The notes below the pieces were generated by a model. The model made no database searches and was not told where the DNA came from. It was given only the letters and a program-made list of their open reading frames with translations. A stretch of 64,000 nucleotides of DNA from Streptomyces alanosinicus (GTDB taxonomy: Bacteria; Actinomycetota; Actinomycetes; Streptomycetales; Streptomycetaceae): the NCBI RefSeq assembly GCF_014650595.1, contig NZ_BMVG01000003.1, positions 310,001 through 374,000 of the forward strand. Reading direction: 5' to 3'. Numbering within the stretch: position 1 is the first letter of the stretch; each line of letters opens with the position of its first letter. The position numbers and the translations under genes are program-made. Below are positions 11,305-23,504 of the stretch, in pieces.

Positions 11305-12597
11305 GTGCGGGACTTGGAGGGCGAAGCCGGGCGGAACAAGTCGGGGGTGAGTCTTCTGCCGGAGCTGCGCTACCCCAGTGTTCCCGAACTGATCGCCTCC
11401 GCACAGGCGTTGGCCGCTCAGGGACCAGGGCTGTGCTCGCTCAGGCAAGTGGGCGTCTCACGCGCGGGAAGACCCTTGCACCTGCTGTCGGTGGGGCACG
11501 CCCGGCGAGCGGTGCTGGTGGTGGCCGGCGCCCATGCCAACGAACCGACCGGGGGCTCCACCCTGCGGGTGCTGGCCGAACGCGTACTGGCCGAGCGGGA
11601 GTTGCGGACGGACACGTCCTGGCATTTCCTGCTCTGCGCGGATCCCGACGGCGCGAGCCTGCATGTCACACCGGCGCCGCGCAGTCTGCTCGACTACCAC
11701 CTCGGCTTCTACCGGCCGACGGGCGCGGAACAGCCGGAGTGGTCGCCGTCCGTGCTGCCGCCGGACCGGCTGCCGCCCGAGACCCGGGCCCTGACCGGGG
11801 TCATCGACGAGTTGCGGCCCTACCTCCAGGTGACCCTGCACGGCACCGATCTGGGCGGCAGCTGGGTGCAGTTGACCCGGGACGTGCCGGGGCTCGCCGA
11901 GCCGTTCGCCAAGTCCGCCGCGCAACTGCACATCCCGGTGGAGACGGGTGCCTCGGACGCCGCCGGCTGGCCGGCCTCCGGCCCCGGGGTGCATGTCATG
12001 CCCGGCCCGGAGACCGGTGCGGCCTACCCGAGCATGCCGGACGACGCGCGGCACAGCACCTGGTACCACGCGCACCGCTACGGCGGTCTGACGGCCGTGG
12101 TGGAGGTGCCGATGTGGGCGAGCGACCTGGTGGACGATCCGGCACCGCACCCGGCGCCGGCGGCGGCGATGCGGCGTCTGGCGCAGCGGCTGCTGCGGGA
12201 CGCGCTGGAGGTGGAGGGGGTGCTCACCGAGGCGCTGCCCCGCCTCGACGGCGTGGACGGCCCGCTGCTGCGGGCGGCGCGCTGGGCACTGGAGCTGATC
12301 CCGGGCCTGGCCGAGGACTGGACCCGGACGCCGCCCGCCGGCTCGACCATGGCGTACGTCGGCAGTGTGGACGCCTTCGGGCGGCGGCTGCCGCTGCGGG
12401 CGGCGGCGATGCTGCTGCGGGTGCTGCGCGAGACGGACGACCGGGCGGCGCCGGGCCTGGAACAGCTCGTCGCCGCGTGGTGCGATGCCTTCGCGGCCCG
12501 CTTCAGGGCCCGCTGGGTGCCGTTGGAGCACCAGGTGGAGCATCAGTCCCGTACGGTGCTCGTGGCGGCGCAGCAGGCCAGGGAGCGGTTCGTATGA
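11305..12597 (+). CDS. M14-family zinc carboxypeptidase
   Basis: Zinc carboxypeptidase-like protein (peptidase M14), 430 residues from the GTG at 11305. A GTG at 11347 (MSLLPELRYPSVPEL) is an equally plausible start. The zinc-binding HxxE is in VVAGAHANEPTGG (about residues 75-87), with a third ligand probably in VTLHGTDLGG (about 177). A glutamate in LTAVVEVPMWASD (about 260) is a candidate catalytic residue. There is no signal peptide, so it is probably cytoplasmic. The substrate is unknown; such proteins may cleave C-terminal residues from peptides or muropeptides. A TTGACA sequence at 11285 precedes it, but no good -10 follows. Confidence 0.85.
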   Translation: MRDLEGEAGRNKSGVSLLPELRYPSVPELIASAQALAAQGPGLCSLRQVGVSRAGRPLHLLSVGHARRAVLVVAGAHANEPTGGSTLRVLAERVLAERELRTDTSWHFLLCADPDGASLHVTPAPRSLLDYHLGFYRPTGAEQPEWSPSVLPPDRLPPETRALTGVIDELRPYLQVTLHGTDLGGSWVQLTRDVPGLAEPFAKSAAQLHIPVETGASDAAGWPASGPGVHVMPGPETGAAYPSMPDDARHSTWYHAHRYGGLTAVVEVPMWASDLVDDPAPHPAPAAAMRRLAQRLLRDALEVEGVLTEALPRLDGVDGPLLRAARWALELIPGLAEDWTRTPPAGSTMAYVGSVDAFGRRLPLRAAAMLLRVLRETDDRAAPGLEQLVAAWCDAFAARFRARWVPLEHQVEHQSRTVLVAAQQARERFV

Positions 12598-12646
12598 GCC
12601 CCCCGCGCCCCGGCACCCGGCGCCCCGCGCCGCCCGGCAGCCGGGC

Positions 12647-13072
12647 TCAGTGCTCCGTGGCGAACACCGCTCCCGTGCGTGCCTCCATGGCGCACTTGTT
12701 GGAGAAGGTCTTCTGGTAGTCGACCGGCCGGCCGTTCCACTGTCCGTGCGCGTGGACGGTCACGGGGGCGTAGATCATCGAGCAGATGACCTTCTTCTGC
12801 TCGATGCGCGTGATGTCGCCGTCGGCGGCCGCGAGTTCGCCGCAGGCCTCGGCCGCGCGCGCGTACCCCAGGGGCAACGGGTCGCACAGCAGCAGCGTGC
12901 CGTGCCGGTCGCCGCTCTGGGCGGTCTCACCGCGGACGACGGTGAGGTAGAGCCAGTTGTCGGTGAGCGGGAACGCCGTGCGGGGTGCCGCCTGGGCCGG
13001 GGCCGCGGCGAGGAGACCGGCACAGGCCAGCAGGGCGCCGGCGGCCGTGGTCAGTCGGGTGATGTACGTCAT
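12647..13072 (-). CDS. Subtilisin inhibitor-like (SSI family) protease inhibitor
   Basis: Secreted serine protease inhibitor of the Streptomyces subtilisin inhibitor (SSI, I16) family, 141 residues. A signal peptide is evident (AAGALLACAGLLAAAPAQA, cleavage around residue 29). Family landmarks are LYLTVVRGE, CDPLPLGYARAAEACGEL, VICSMIYAPVTV (reactive loop) and DYQKTFSNKCAMEARTGAVF. Four cysteines fit the two conserved disulfides. By alignment in memory with SSI, the reactive bond is Met-Ile (P1 Met), typical of subtilisin and chymotrypsin inhibition rather than trypsin. It would act outside the cell, protecting against the organism's own or foreign proteases. It ends 50 bp from the carboxypeptidase gene stop, in convergent orientation. 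Confidence 0.9.
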   Translation of the reverse strand: MTYITRLTTAAGALLACAGLLAAAPAQAAPRTAFPLTDNWLYLTVVRGETAQSGDRHGTLLLCDPLPLGYARAAEACGELAAADGDITRIEQKKVICSMIYAPVTVHAHGQWNGRPVDYQKTFSNKCAMEARTGAVFATEH

Positions 13073-13180
13073 GACCGATGCATCGGCACACGGGGCGGCG
13101 TTCCACAGCCCGGCTCACCCGATCGGTCCGGCGCGCGCCCGTGCGGGTGAGCCGGTCCGGGCCCGGCCGGCCGGCGCCGC

Positions 13181-13732
13181 TCAGCTCATGGCGAGCCGGA
13201 ACGCCATCCGGCCGAACGCGACCTGGTCGCCCTCGCGGACGACGGCCGAACCGATCACGCGGCGGCCGTTGACCGTGGTGCCGTTGGTGGAGCCGAGGTC
13301 GCGCAGGACCCACATGCCGCCCTGGCGGCTGAGTTCGGCGTGCACGCGGGAGACGGTCTCGTGGTTCAGGCGCAGCCCGTTGGCCGGGTCGCGGCCTATG
13401 CGCAGGGGGTGGGTGTGCGCGGGGCTCGGCAGCAGCAGTTTGGGCAGCCGCTCGGCCTGCCAGGCCCGGCGCAGCCGTACGGTGAACCCGGAGACGGCCT
13501 CGACGCTGCCGAGGACCACGCGGGAGAAACGGTTCTCGCGGGGCAGGTCGGCGACGAGGGCGGCCAGTTCGTCGCTGCGGCGGGCGGCCAGCGCCAGCTC
13601 CATGCGGCGCACGAACGTGTCGTGCGAGAGCCGGCCCATGGCGACGCCGTCACGCAGCACCTGGAGCGCCTTGTCACGCTCCGCGTCGGACAGCCGCGCG
13701 GGATAGGTGGAGAACTCGAAGGACGACGTCAC
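13181..13732 (-). CDS. DUF1707-FHA domain protein
   Basis: A soluble two-domain protein of about 183 residues. The N-terminal DUF1707 motif is clear (ARLSDAERDKALQVLRDGVAMGRLSHDTFVRRMELALAAR, about residues 10-50). The C-terminal forkhead-associated domain has LRIGRDPANGLRLNHETVSRVHAEL and LRDLGSTNGTTVNGRRV (about 105-175), which includes the phosphothreonine-binding Gly-Arg and Ser-x-x-His. It probably binds phosphothreonine peptides made by Ser/Thr kinases. The GTG at 13732 (TSSFEFSTYPARLSDAE) fits family starts better than the open upstream extension. It is divergent from treZ; no kinase gene is present in this window. Confidence 0.87.
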   Translation of the reverse strand: MTSSFEFSTYPARLSDAERDKALQVLRDGVAMGRLSHDTFVRRMELALAARRSDELAALVADLPRENRFSRVVLGSVEAVSGFTVRLRRAWQAERLPKLLLPSPAHTHPLRIGRDPANGLRLNHETVSRVHAELSRQGGMWVLRDLGSTNGTTVNGRRVIGSAVVREGDQVAFGRMAFRLAMS

Positions 13733-13923
13733 GCAGGTGATTGTCGGGCAGTGAACCCCGGGTGTCCAGAAAACGGGGAATCGGCGCCGAACGGCGCGTA
13801 CACCCACGACACCACCGGGAAAGGGCGCAATCGGAATGCGGATCGATCGTCCGGGCGGGCACGATGGGGACGCGGGACATCACGGTGAGCAGGCGATCCG
13901 TCGCAGACGAAGGGGAACCGTCC

Positions 13924-15669
13924 GTGCAGTTCGAGGTGTGGGCACCGCAGGCAGACCGAGTGACGCTCCATTGCGGGGGCGGTACGCGCGCGTTGACGCG
14001 CGATCCCGAGCGCGCGGGCTGGTGGACGGGGGAGGCGGAGGCCGAGGACGGCACCCGGTACGGGTTCGCGCTGGACGACTCCGCCGTGCTGCCCGATCCG
14101 CGCTCGCGCCGCCAGCCGGACGGCCCGGACGGGCTGAGCGCGGTCGTGGACCACGGGCGCCACGCGTGGCGGGCGCGATGGGCGGGCCGCGGACTGCCGG
14201 GTGCCGTGCTGTACGAGCTGCATGTGGGCACGTACACCGCCGAGGGCACCCTGGACGCGGCGGCCGCCCGGCTGGAGCACCTGGTGGAACTGGGCATCAC
14301 ACATGTGGAGTTGATGCCGCTGTGTCCGTTCCCCGGACGGCACGGCTGGGGGTACGAGGGTGTGTCGCTGTGGGCGGTGCACGAGCCGTACGGCGGCCCG
14401 GAGGCGCTGAAACGCTTCGTCGACCGGGCGCACGAACTCGGTCTCGGCGTGGTCCTGGATGTCGTGCACAACCACCTGGGCCCGTCCGGCAACCATCTGC
14501 CCGCCTACGGGCCGTACTTCACCGACACGCACCACACCCCGTGGGGTGCGGCGGTGAACCTGGACGCGCCCGGCTCGGACGAGGTGCGCGCCTTCCTCGT
14601 GGGCAGCGGGCTGGCGTGGCTGCGGGACTACCGGATCGACGGGCTGCGGCTGGACGCGGTGCACGCGCTGTGCGACACGCGCGCGTGCCATTTCCTGGAG
14701 GAGCTGTCGGCGGCCGTGGACGGGCTCGCCGGTGAGCTGGACCGGCCGCTGTTCCTGATCGCCGAGTCGGATCTGAACGACCCTCGGATCATCACCTCGC
14801 GCGCGGAGCACGGCCTCGGGCTGGACGCGCAGTGGAACGACGACTTCCACCACGCCCTGCACACCGCCCTGACCGGCGAGTCGCAGGGCTACTACGCGGA
14901 CTTCGCCGAGGCTCCCTTCGCCGCCCTCGCCAAGACGCTGACCGGCGGGTACTTCCACGACGGCACGTACTCCAGCTTCCGGGGCCGGCATCACGGCCGG
15001 CCGCTGGACCGCGCGCGGACGGCCGGGCACCGGCTGCTCGGCTACGGCCAGACCCATGACCAGGTCGGCAATCGCGCCCGCGGCGACCGGCTCTCGGCCC
15101 GGCTCTCCCCCGGGCTGCTGGCCTGCGCGGCGACGCTGACGCTGACCTCGCCGTTCACGCCGATGCTGTTCATGGGCGAGGAGTGGGCGGCCGGCACGCC
15201 CTGGCAGTTCTTCACCGACCACACCGATCCGGTGCTGGCCGAGGCGGTACGGCGGGGCAGGCGCCGGGAGTTCGCGGCGCACGGCTGGGCCGAGGAGGAC
15301 GTACCGGATCCACAGGACCCGGCGACCAGGGACCGCTCCGTCCTGGACTGGTCGGAACCGGCACGCGAGCCCCACGCGCGCGTGCTCGCCTGGTACCGGC
15401 GCCTGATCGCGCTCCGGCACGAGCAGCCCGACCTCACCGACCCGGACCTCGTGGACACGAGGGTGGCCTACGACGCGCAGGCCCGCTGGCTCGCCTTCCG
15501 GCGCGGTGACGTACGGGTGGCGGTGAACCTCGCCAAGGAACCGGCGGCGATCCCGCTGGGCTCCCGGCCCGCGCTGGTCCTCGCGGCCTGGGACCCGGTC
15601 GGCCCGCCGGGTGACGCCGGCCTTCTGCGGCTGCCCGGCGAGTCCTGCGTGATCCTCACCCAGCCCTGA
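13924..15669 (+). CDS. treZ: Malto-oligosyltrehalose trehalohydrolase TreZ
   Basis: GH13 enzyme that releases trehalose from maltooligosyltrehalose made by TreY. The GTG at 13924 follows GAAGGGGAA and gives 581 residues, the usual size; the frame is open further upstream without conserved sequence. It begins FEVWAPQADRVTLHC (N-terminal CBM48-like domain to about 90). The barrel has VLYELHVGTYTAEGTL, VVLDVVHNHLGPSGNH, GLRLDAVHAL with the nucleophile Asp near 242, LIAESDLNDPR with the acid Glu near 281, GYGQTHDQVGNRARGDR and FMGEEWAAGTPWQFF. It is unlinked to treY by five intervening genes, an arrangement that still leaves a complete maltodextrin-to-trehalose route within 12 kb together with GlgX. 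Confidence 0.95.
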   Translation: MQFEVWAPQADRVTLHCGGGTRALTRDPERAGWWTGEAEAEDGTRYGFALDDSAVLPDPRSRRQPDGPDGLSAVVDHGRHAWRARWAGRGLPGAVLYELHVGTYTAEGTLDAAAARLEHLVELGITHVELMPLCPFPGRHGWGYEGVSLWAVHEPYGGPEALKRFVDRAHELGLGVVLDVVHNHLGPSGNHLPAYGPYFTDTHHTPWGAAVNLDAPGSDEVRAFLVGSGLAWLRDYRIDGLRLDAVHALCDTRACHFLEELSAAVDGLAGELDRPLFLIAESDLNDPRIITSRAEHGLGLDAQWNDDFHHALHTALTGESQGYYADFAEAPFAALAKTLTGGYFHDGTYSSFRGRHHGRPLDRARTAGHRLLGYGQTHDQVGNRARGDRLSARLSPGLLACAATLTLTSPFTPMLFMGEEWAAGTPWQFFTDHTDPVLAEAVRRGRRREFAAHGWAEEDVPDPQDPATRDRSVLDWSEPAREPHARVLAWYRRLIALRHEQPDLTDPDLVDTRVAYDAQARWLAFRRGDVRVAVNLAKEPAAIPLGSRPALVLAAWDPVGPPGDAGLLRLPGESCVILTQP

Positions 15670-15688
15670 GCCGGCGGAGGACGCCGTG

Positions 15689-16627
15689 CTACGGCTCCTG
15701 CTCGCTCTCCGTGAAGTCCGTCAAGCGCTCCAGCAGGATCGGCTCCCAGGCGCGCTCCAGCTGGGTGCGCAGGAGCGGCAGGGGGCTGTCGTCGCGGCCC
15801 TCCAGACGGTCGGCGAGCCGGACGACGGTGTCGCAGCGGGCCAGCCACAGGCCGCGCAGACAGGGGCGGGCGCCGTAGCCGGCGAGGGTGGCCGCGCGAA
15901 CCGCCGCGCCGGAGCCGACCGCGAGGACGAGTCCGGCGATGTCCTCGGCCGGGTCCGCGACGGCCGCGTCGGTCCAGTCGAGGACGCCGCGCACCCTGCC
16001 GTCGGCGCTGACCACCAGATGCTCGCCCTTGAGGTCGTGGTGGACGAGGACGGCGGTGCCGGGCTGCGTGGCGAGCTGGGCCGCGGCGGGCGGGGTGAGC
16101 TGATGCATACGCGCGGCCTCGAACTCGTCGGCGGCGGCGAGGCGTTCGGCCGCGTGCACGGCCATGCGGCGCAGTGCCTCCAGGGAGCGCGGGGCGGTCC
16201 GTGGCACGCCGAGCGTCTCGGCCTGCCGTACCGGCACCGCGCGCAGCCCGCTGAGCAGCCCGGCGAGGTCGGCCTCCCCGACGGCCGAGACATCGTGCTC
16301 CTCGGCGCTGCCGCCGGGGATCGCGGTGTCGAGGGTGTAGCCGAGGCCCGGCGCCCATTCGCCGTGCGCCGCGCTGGCCGGCACGGTGACGGGCAGATGC
16401 GGCCGTACGAGATCGCGCACGCGCAGTTCGCGGCGCTGGCGTGCGGAGGCCTCGCGGTCGGTGGCGAGGCGCAGCACATGACGGGTGCCGACCCACCATG
16501 TGGAGTGCTCGCCGCCCTCCGTCACGGGCCGCACGTCGGGTCCCGCGGTACCGGCGCCGCCCTCCTTGAGCAGCGAACGGACCAGTCTGCGGACCGTGTC
16601 CGCGGTGGGTGTCGGTGCCTGGGTCAT
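15689..16627 (-). CDS. Aminoglycoside phosphotransferase (APH) fold protein
   Basis: Kinase-like protein of the APH/choline kinase superfamily, 312 residues. The catalytic loop is VLVHHDLKGEHLVV (about residues 190-203), where the His-x-Asp catalytic base is present but the usual Asn ligand is replaced by His. VRGVLDWTDAAVADPAEDIA supplies the Mg-binding Asp. The N-lobe is TEGGEHSTWWVGTRHVLRLATD. Such proteins phosphorylate small molecules such as sugars, antibiotics or homoserine; the substrate here is unknown, and resistance should not be assumed. It converges on treZ (stops 19 bp apart). ATG 16627 is the natural start. Confidence 0.85.
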   Translation of the reverse strand: MTQAPTPTADTVRRLVRSLLKEGGAGTAGPDVRPVTEGGEHSTWWVGTRHVLRLATDREASARQRRELRVRDLVRPHLPVTVPASAAHGEWAPGLGYTLDTAIPGGSAEEHDVSAVGEADLAGLLSGLRAVPVRQAETLGVPRTAPRSLEALRRMAVHAAERLAAADEFEAARMHQLTPPAAAQLATQPGTAVLVHHDLKGEHLVVSADGRVRGVLDWTDAAVADPAEDIAGLVLAVGSGAAVRAATLAGYGARPCLRGLWLARCDTVVRLADRLEGRDDSPLPLLRTQLERAWEPILLERLTDFTESEQEP

Positions 16628-16709
16628 GGGTCGCGCGTCGCCGTTCCGGGATGTCGTCGAGTTCCGGGATGTCGTCGAAGAGGTGTCTCCTGAGTCGCCG
16701 TGTGGTCGC

Positions 16710-17837
16710 TCAGTCCACTATGACCATCTCGCGCGTGGTGGTGTTGAGGCGACGGCCGCCGTCCTCGGTCACCGTGACGATGTCCTCGATGCGCACCCCG
16801 AAGCGGCCGGGCAGATAGATGCCGGGCTCCACGGAGAAGCACATGCCGGGCACCAGGGGCTGTTCCTCGCCCTCGATCATGTACGGCGGCTCGTGCGTGG
16901 TGACGCCGATGCCGTGCCCGGTGCGGTGGATGAAGTACGTGCCGTACCCGGCGTCGGTGATCACCGCGCGGGCGGCACGGTCGACGTCCTGACAGGCCGC
17001 GCCGGGGCGTACGGCCTGGTAGCCCGCTTCCTGGGCCGCGCGCACGATGTCGTGCACCCGGCGCTCCTCCTCGGTCGGCTCGCCCACGTGGACCGTGCGG
17101 GTGGTGTCGGAGCCGTAGCCGTCCTTCAGGCCGCCGAAGTCCAGGACGACCATGTCGCCGTGGCGGATGAGGCGGTCGCCGACCTCATGGTGCGGATTGG
17201 CGCCGTTGGGGCCCGAGCCGACGATGGTGAAGTCGACCTGGGAGTGGCCGAAGCGGCGCAGCAGCGCGGCGAGGTCCCGACCGAGGTCGGTCTCGTGTCG
17301 GCCGGCGAAGGGAACTTTCCGGATCTCCTCGAACGTTGCGTCGGCAGCGGCTCCGGCCGCCGCGAGGAGTTCTACTTCGGCCGCGTCCTTGACGGCGCGC
17401 AGCATGGGGAGGGCGTCGGTGAGAGAGGCGTAGGACGTGTCGGGCAGCGTTCGCTGGAGGCCCAGCAGGTGCATGGCCCAGGTGTTGTCGCTGATGCCGA
17501 AGCGGCCCCGGCCGTCGAGGAGGGCGGCGGTGACGGCGTAGGGGTCCTTGCCGTCGGTCCAGTCGCGCAGGGCGAGCGCGGACGCGCCGGCCGCGTGCTC
17601 GGCGTCCGGGGCCTCCAGGGTCGGCACGACGAGCACGGGCTCGTGGCCCGGGGTGAGGACCAGCACGGTGAGCCGTTCGGTGACGGCCGTGGGTGTGTAG
17701 CCGGTGAGCCAGACCATGTCCGGTCCCGGTGCCACGAGCAGCCCCGCGAGGCCGGCGTCGGCCGCGGAGCGCACGGCACGCTCCATGCGGGCCTTGTAGT
17801 CGGCGGCGGTGAAGGGCGCGGGCGTACTACCGGTCAT
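16710..17837 (-). CDS. M24 family Xaa-Pro aminopeptidase/dipeptidase
   Basis: Pita-bread-fold metallopeptidase of 375 residues, probably a cytoplasmic Xaa-Pro dipeptidase or aminopeptidase P. The ATG at 17837 is preceded by GGAGG. The N-terminal creatinase-like domain spans about 1-145 (AAGLAGLLVAPGPDMVWLTG). The catalytic domain shows the five metal ligands: VVLDFGG...YGSDTTRTV (two Asp), IHRTGHGIGV (His), CFSVEPGIYLP (Glu) and GVRIEDIVTV (Glu). It lies downstream of the PDZ gene on the same strand but more than 300 bp away, so it probably has its own promoter. Confidence 0.92.
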   Translation of the reverse strand: MTGSTPAPFTAADYKARMERAVRSAADAGLAGLLVAPGPDMVWLTGYTPTAVTERLTVLVLTPGHEPVLVVPTLEAPDAEHAAGASALALRDWTDGKDPYAVTAALLDGRGRFGISDNTWAMHLLGLQRTLPDTSYASLTDALPMLRAVKDAAEVELLAAAGAAADATFEEIRKVPFAGRHETDLGRDLAALLRRFGHSQVDFTIVGSGPNGANPHHEVGDRLIRHGDMVVLDFGGLKDGYGSDTTRTVHVGEPTEEERRVHDIVRAAQEAGYQAVRPGAACQDVDRAARAVITDAGYGTYFIHRTGHGIGVTTHEPPYMIEGEEQPLVPGMCFSVEPGIYLPGRFGVRIEDIVTVTEDGGRRLNTTTREMVIVD

Positions 17838-18160
17838 CCGGGCCTCCGGGCGCGGGTGCGGGAACGGGCGACGGCGTCTCGGGCAGCATCCTGCCCGGCC
17901 GGACAGGGGCGCGCGAGCCGGTCGCCGCTGCGTCCCGCGGAATACGGTCGGCGCGGAGGGGACTCGGCATGGGGCCATCATCGCGCGCGGCGCGGATGGT
18001 GACCAGCGGGTTTCCCAGAGCCACCGGAACGGCGGGGGCGGGGGTGACCGGGACGTCGCACGGCAGGGGCGCTCCCTGGTCCGCGCCTCACCCGGTCCCA
18101 CGCCTCACCTGGTCCGAGTTGCCCAGCCCGTGCGTCGCACCGCCCGCGCGTCGCACCGGC
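17838..18160. other. Intergenic region without a convincing gene
   Basis: A 323-bp gap between the M24 peptidase start and the PDZ gene stop. One minus-strand open frame of 65 codons (17827-18024) exists but is Arg/Pro-rich and overlaps the peptidase start. I see no conserved protein signal. It presumably holds the peptidase promoter. The stretch near 18090-18170 is a run of short imperfect repeats based on cgcctcacc and cgtcgcacc, with no strong hairpin. Confidence 0.5.
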
Positions 18161-18736
18161 TCAGGTCACCACGCCGGGGACGACCGCCAACTGCTGGTAG
18201 CCCCCGCTGCTGTGACGCACGGTGAGGACCACCGCCTTGCCGAGCCGGGCCCGGGCCACTGCCCGGGCGAGGTCGGCGGCGGTGTCGACACGGGCGGAGC
18301 CGAACTGCAGCAGGACGTCCCCGCGGATCAGACCGGCCGCGTAGCCGGGTCCGGGCACATGCACGCCCACGACCAGCGCGCCCGCCTTCCGCGCGTCGAC
18401 GGCCTCGATGCCCAGGGTCGCCGCGGGCAGCGCGGCCGCGGCGGGGCCCGGGGTGCCGGCCGGTGCGGTGGGCGTGGCCCTCGCCGACGGCGCGGCCGAC
18501 GGGGCCCGGCGTTGCAGCTCGGCCAGCCTGCTCATGCCGATCACAGTGGCCCCGACCGTGCCGATGCCCACGCCGGACAGCACCAGCACGGTGCCGGTGA
18601 TCAGGCCGAACAGCGCGGTCCACAGCCGCCGTCCACGTCGGGGCGCGGCATGCGGGCGACGGGTGGGGCCCGGGGTGGTGCCCTCCCGTCGGTCCTGTCC
18701 TGGCATGGGCTTGGGACGCAACGCAGTCTGTTCCAT
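18161..18736 (-). CDS. Membrane-anchored PDZ domain protein
   Basis: A 191-residue protein with a basic, Pro-rich cytoplasmic N-terminus (residues 1-37), one transmembrane helix (LWTALFGLITGTVLVLSGVG, about 38-66), an Ala/Pro linker and a C-terminal PDZ domain (about 105-185; GIEAVDARKAGALVVGVHVPG, AAGLIRGDVLLQFGSARV). It resembles the PDZ part of HtrA-type proteases but has no protease domain, so it may be a peptide-binding adaptor outside the membrane. Partners are unknown. The ATG at 18736 has GGAGG upstream. It lies between geosmin synthase and an M24 peptidase on the same strand, with gaps that do not demand an operon. Confidence 0.82.
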   Translation of the reverse strand: MEQTALRPKPMPGQDRREGTTPGPTRRPHAAPRRGRRLWTALFGLITGTVLVLSGVGIGTVGATVIGMSRLAELQRRAPSAAPSARATPTAPAGTPGPAAAALPAATLGIEAVDARKAGALVVGVHVPGPGYAAGLIRGDVLLQFGSARVDTAADLARAVARARLGKAVVLTVRHSSGGYQQLAVVPGVVT

Positions 18737-18932
18737 GGTTCGCTCGCCTCCTGCTGGTGCCTACCCGGGGCGCCGGGCCGCGACGAGACACGAACGAGTG
18801 AGACTGGCCGGAGGGTGGCGCAGGGTAGTCATCACCCTTAGGGGCGAGAGCCGGCATCCTCAGGGGCGGGAACCGGCGTCGCCGTCGGCGCCGGGACTCA
18901 CGGCCGCGCCACCCCGCTCACCCCGCCCCCAC

Positions 18933-22223
<3,291 letters not shown>

Positions 22224-22227
<4 letters not shown>

Positions 22228-23504
22228 GGGTGCCCGACGGGGTGCGGGTGCGCGAGGACCCGCCGGTGCCCGATGTGTTCGACCCACGCCGGTACGCCGC
22301 CGGTGTGCCGCATGCCGACTACCGCGTGCTGCGCGATCACCATCCGGTCGCCTGGCAGGAGGAGCCGGAGGTACTGGGCTGGCCGGCCGGGCCGGGGTTC
22401 TGGGCGGTGACCCGGCACGCGGACGTCGTACGGGTACTCAAGGACGCGACGACGTACTCCTCCCACCTCGGCGCGACCCAGATCCGTGATCCGGACCCGG
22501 AGGACCTGCCGTTCATCCGGGGCATGATGCTCAATCAGGATCCGCCGCGGCACGGCCGGTTGCGGCGGCTGGTGAGCCGCGCGTTCACGCCGGGCCGGGT
22601 CGACCGGTTCGCGGCGCTCGCCCGGGAGCGGGCGCGGACCCTGCTCGCCGGAGCACTCCGGCAGGCACGCGAGGGCGACGGCACGGTCGATCTGGTGGCG
22701 GCCGTCACCGACGAGTACGCCCTGCTCAACCTGGCGGATCTGCTGGGCGTCCCGGAGAGCGACCGGCGGCTGCTGCTGCACTGGACGCAGCGGGTCATCG
22801 GCTACCAGGACCCCGACGAGGCCGGCCCCCCGGTGCGGGACGAGGCGGGCAGGCCGGTGAACCCGCGCTCCCCGGCGATGCTGGCGGACATGTTCGCCTA
22901 TGCGCGGCAGCTGGCCGCGCACAAGCGGCACCACCCGGCGGACGACGTCATGACCACGCTCGCCGGGGACGCCGAACTCGCGGACGCCGAGCTGGAGATG
23001 TTCTTCTTCCTGCTCACCGTCGCGGGCAACGACACCGTGCGCAGCGCGGCGCCCGGCGGACTGCTCGCGCTGGCACAGCACCCGGAGGCCTACGCGTCGT
23101 TGCGTGCCGGAAAGAGCGAACTTCCGCTGGCCGTCGAGGAGTTGCTGCGCTGGCATCCGCCCGTGCTGACCTTCCGCCGGACCGCCGCGCGGGACACGGA
23201 GCTGGCGGGGCGGCGGATCCGGGCCGGTGACAAGGTCGTGGTCTTCCATGCCTCGGCCAACCGGGACGAGCGGGTCTTCACCGATCCCGCCCGGCTCGAC
23301 CTCGCCCGCTCCCCCAACCCGCATGTGTCCTTCGGCGACGGCCCGCACGTCTGCCTGGGCGCCCACTTCGCGCGGCTGCAACTACGGCTGCTCCACACGG
23401 AGCTGCTGGGCGCGCTCCCCGAGCTGCGGCTCGCCGCGCCCGCGGAGCGGCTCGTGTCGAACTTCATCAACGGCATCAAGTCGCTTCCGCTCCGGGCCAC
23501 TTGA
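22224..23504 (+). CDS. Cytochrome P450
   Basis: Soluble bacterial cytochrome P450 of 426 residues. The haem-binding loop FGDGPHVCLGAHFARLQ places the Cys ligand near residue 377. The I-helix has VAGNDTVRSA (Asn-Asp-Thr, oxygen activation) near 268, and the K-helix has EELLRWHPP (ExxR). The style AGNDT and FGDGPHVCLG, with MLNQDPPRHGRLRRLVSRAFTP, resembles mycobacterial CYP124/125/142-type lipid or sterol hydroxylases; this is an inference. No ferredoxin gene is adjacent. It is coupled to the upstream hydrolase by ATGA overlap, which suggests the two act on the same substrate. Its last 29 bp overlap the 3' end of the opposite-strand ARMT1-like gene. Confidence 0.93.

Noticed and set aside
11285..11305. 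Promoter TTGACA before the M14 peptidase
   Set aside because: The -35-like hexamer has no acceptable -10 at 16-19 bp.
17827..18024. 65-codon minus-strand open frame before the M24 peptidase
   Set aside because: Overlaps the peptidase start, Arg/Pro-rich and without a family signal; a start site in a promoter gap is not enough.
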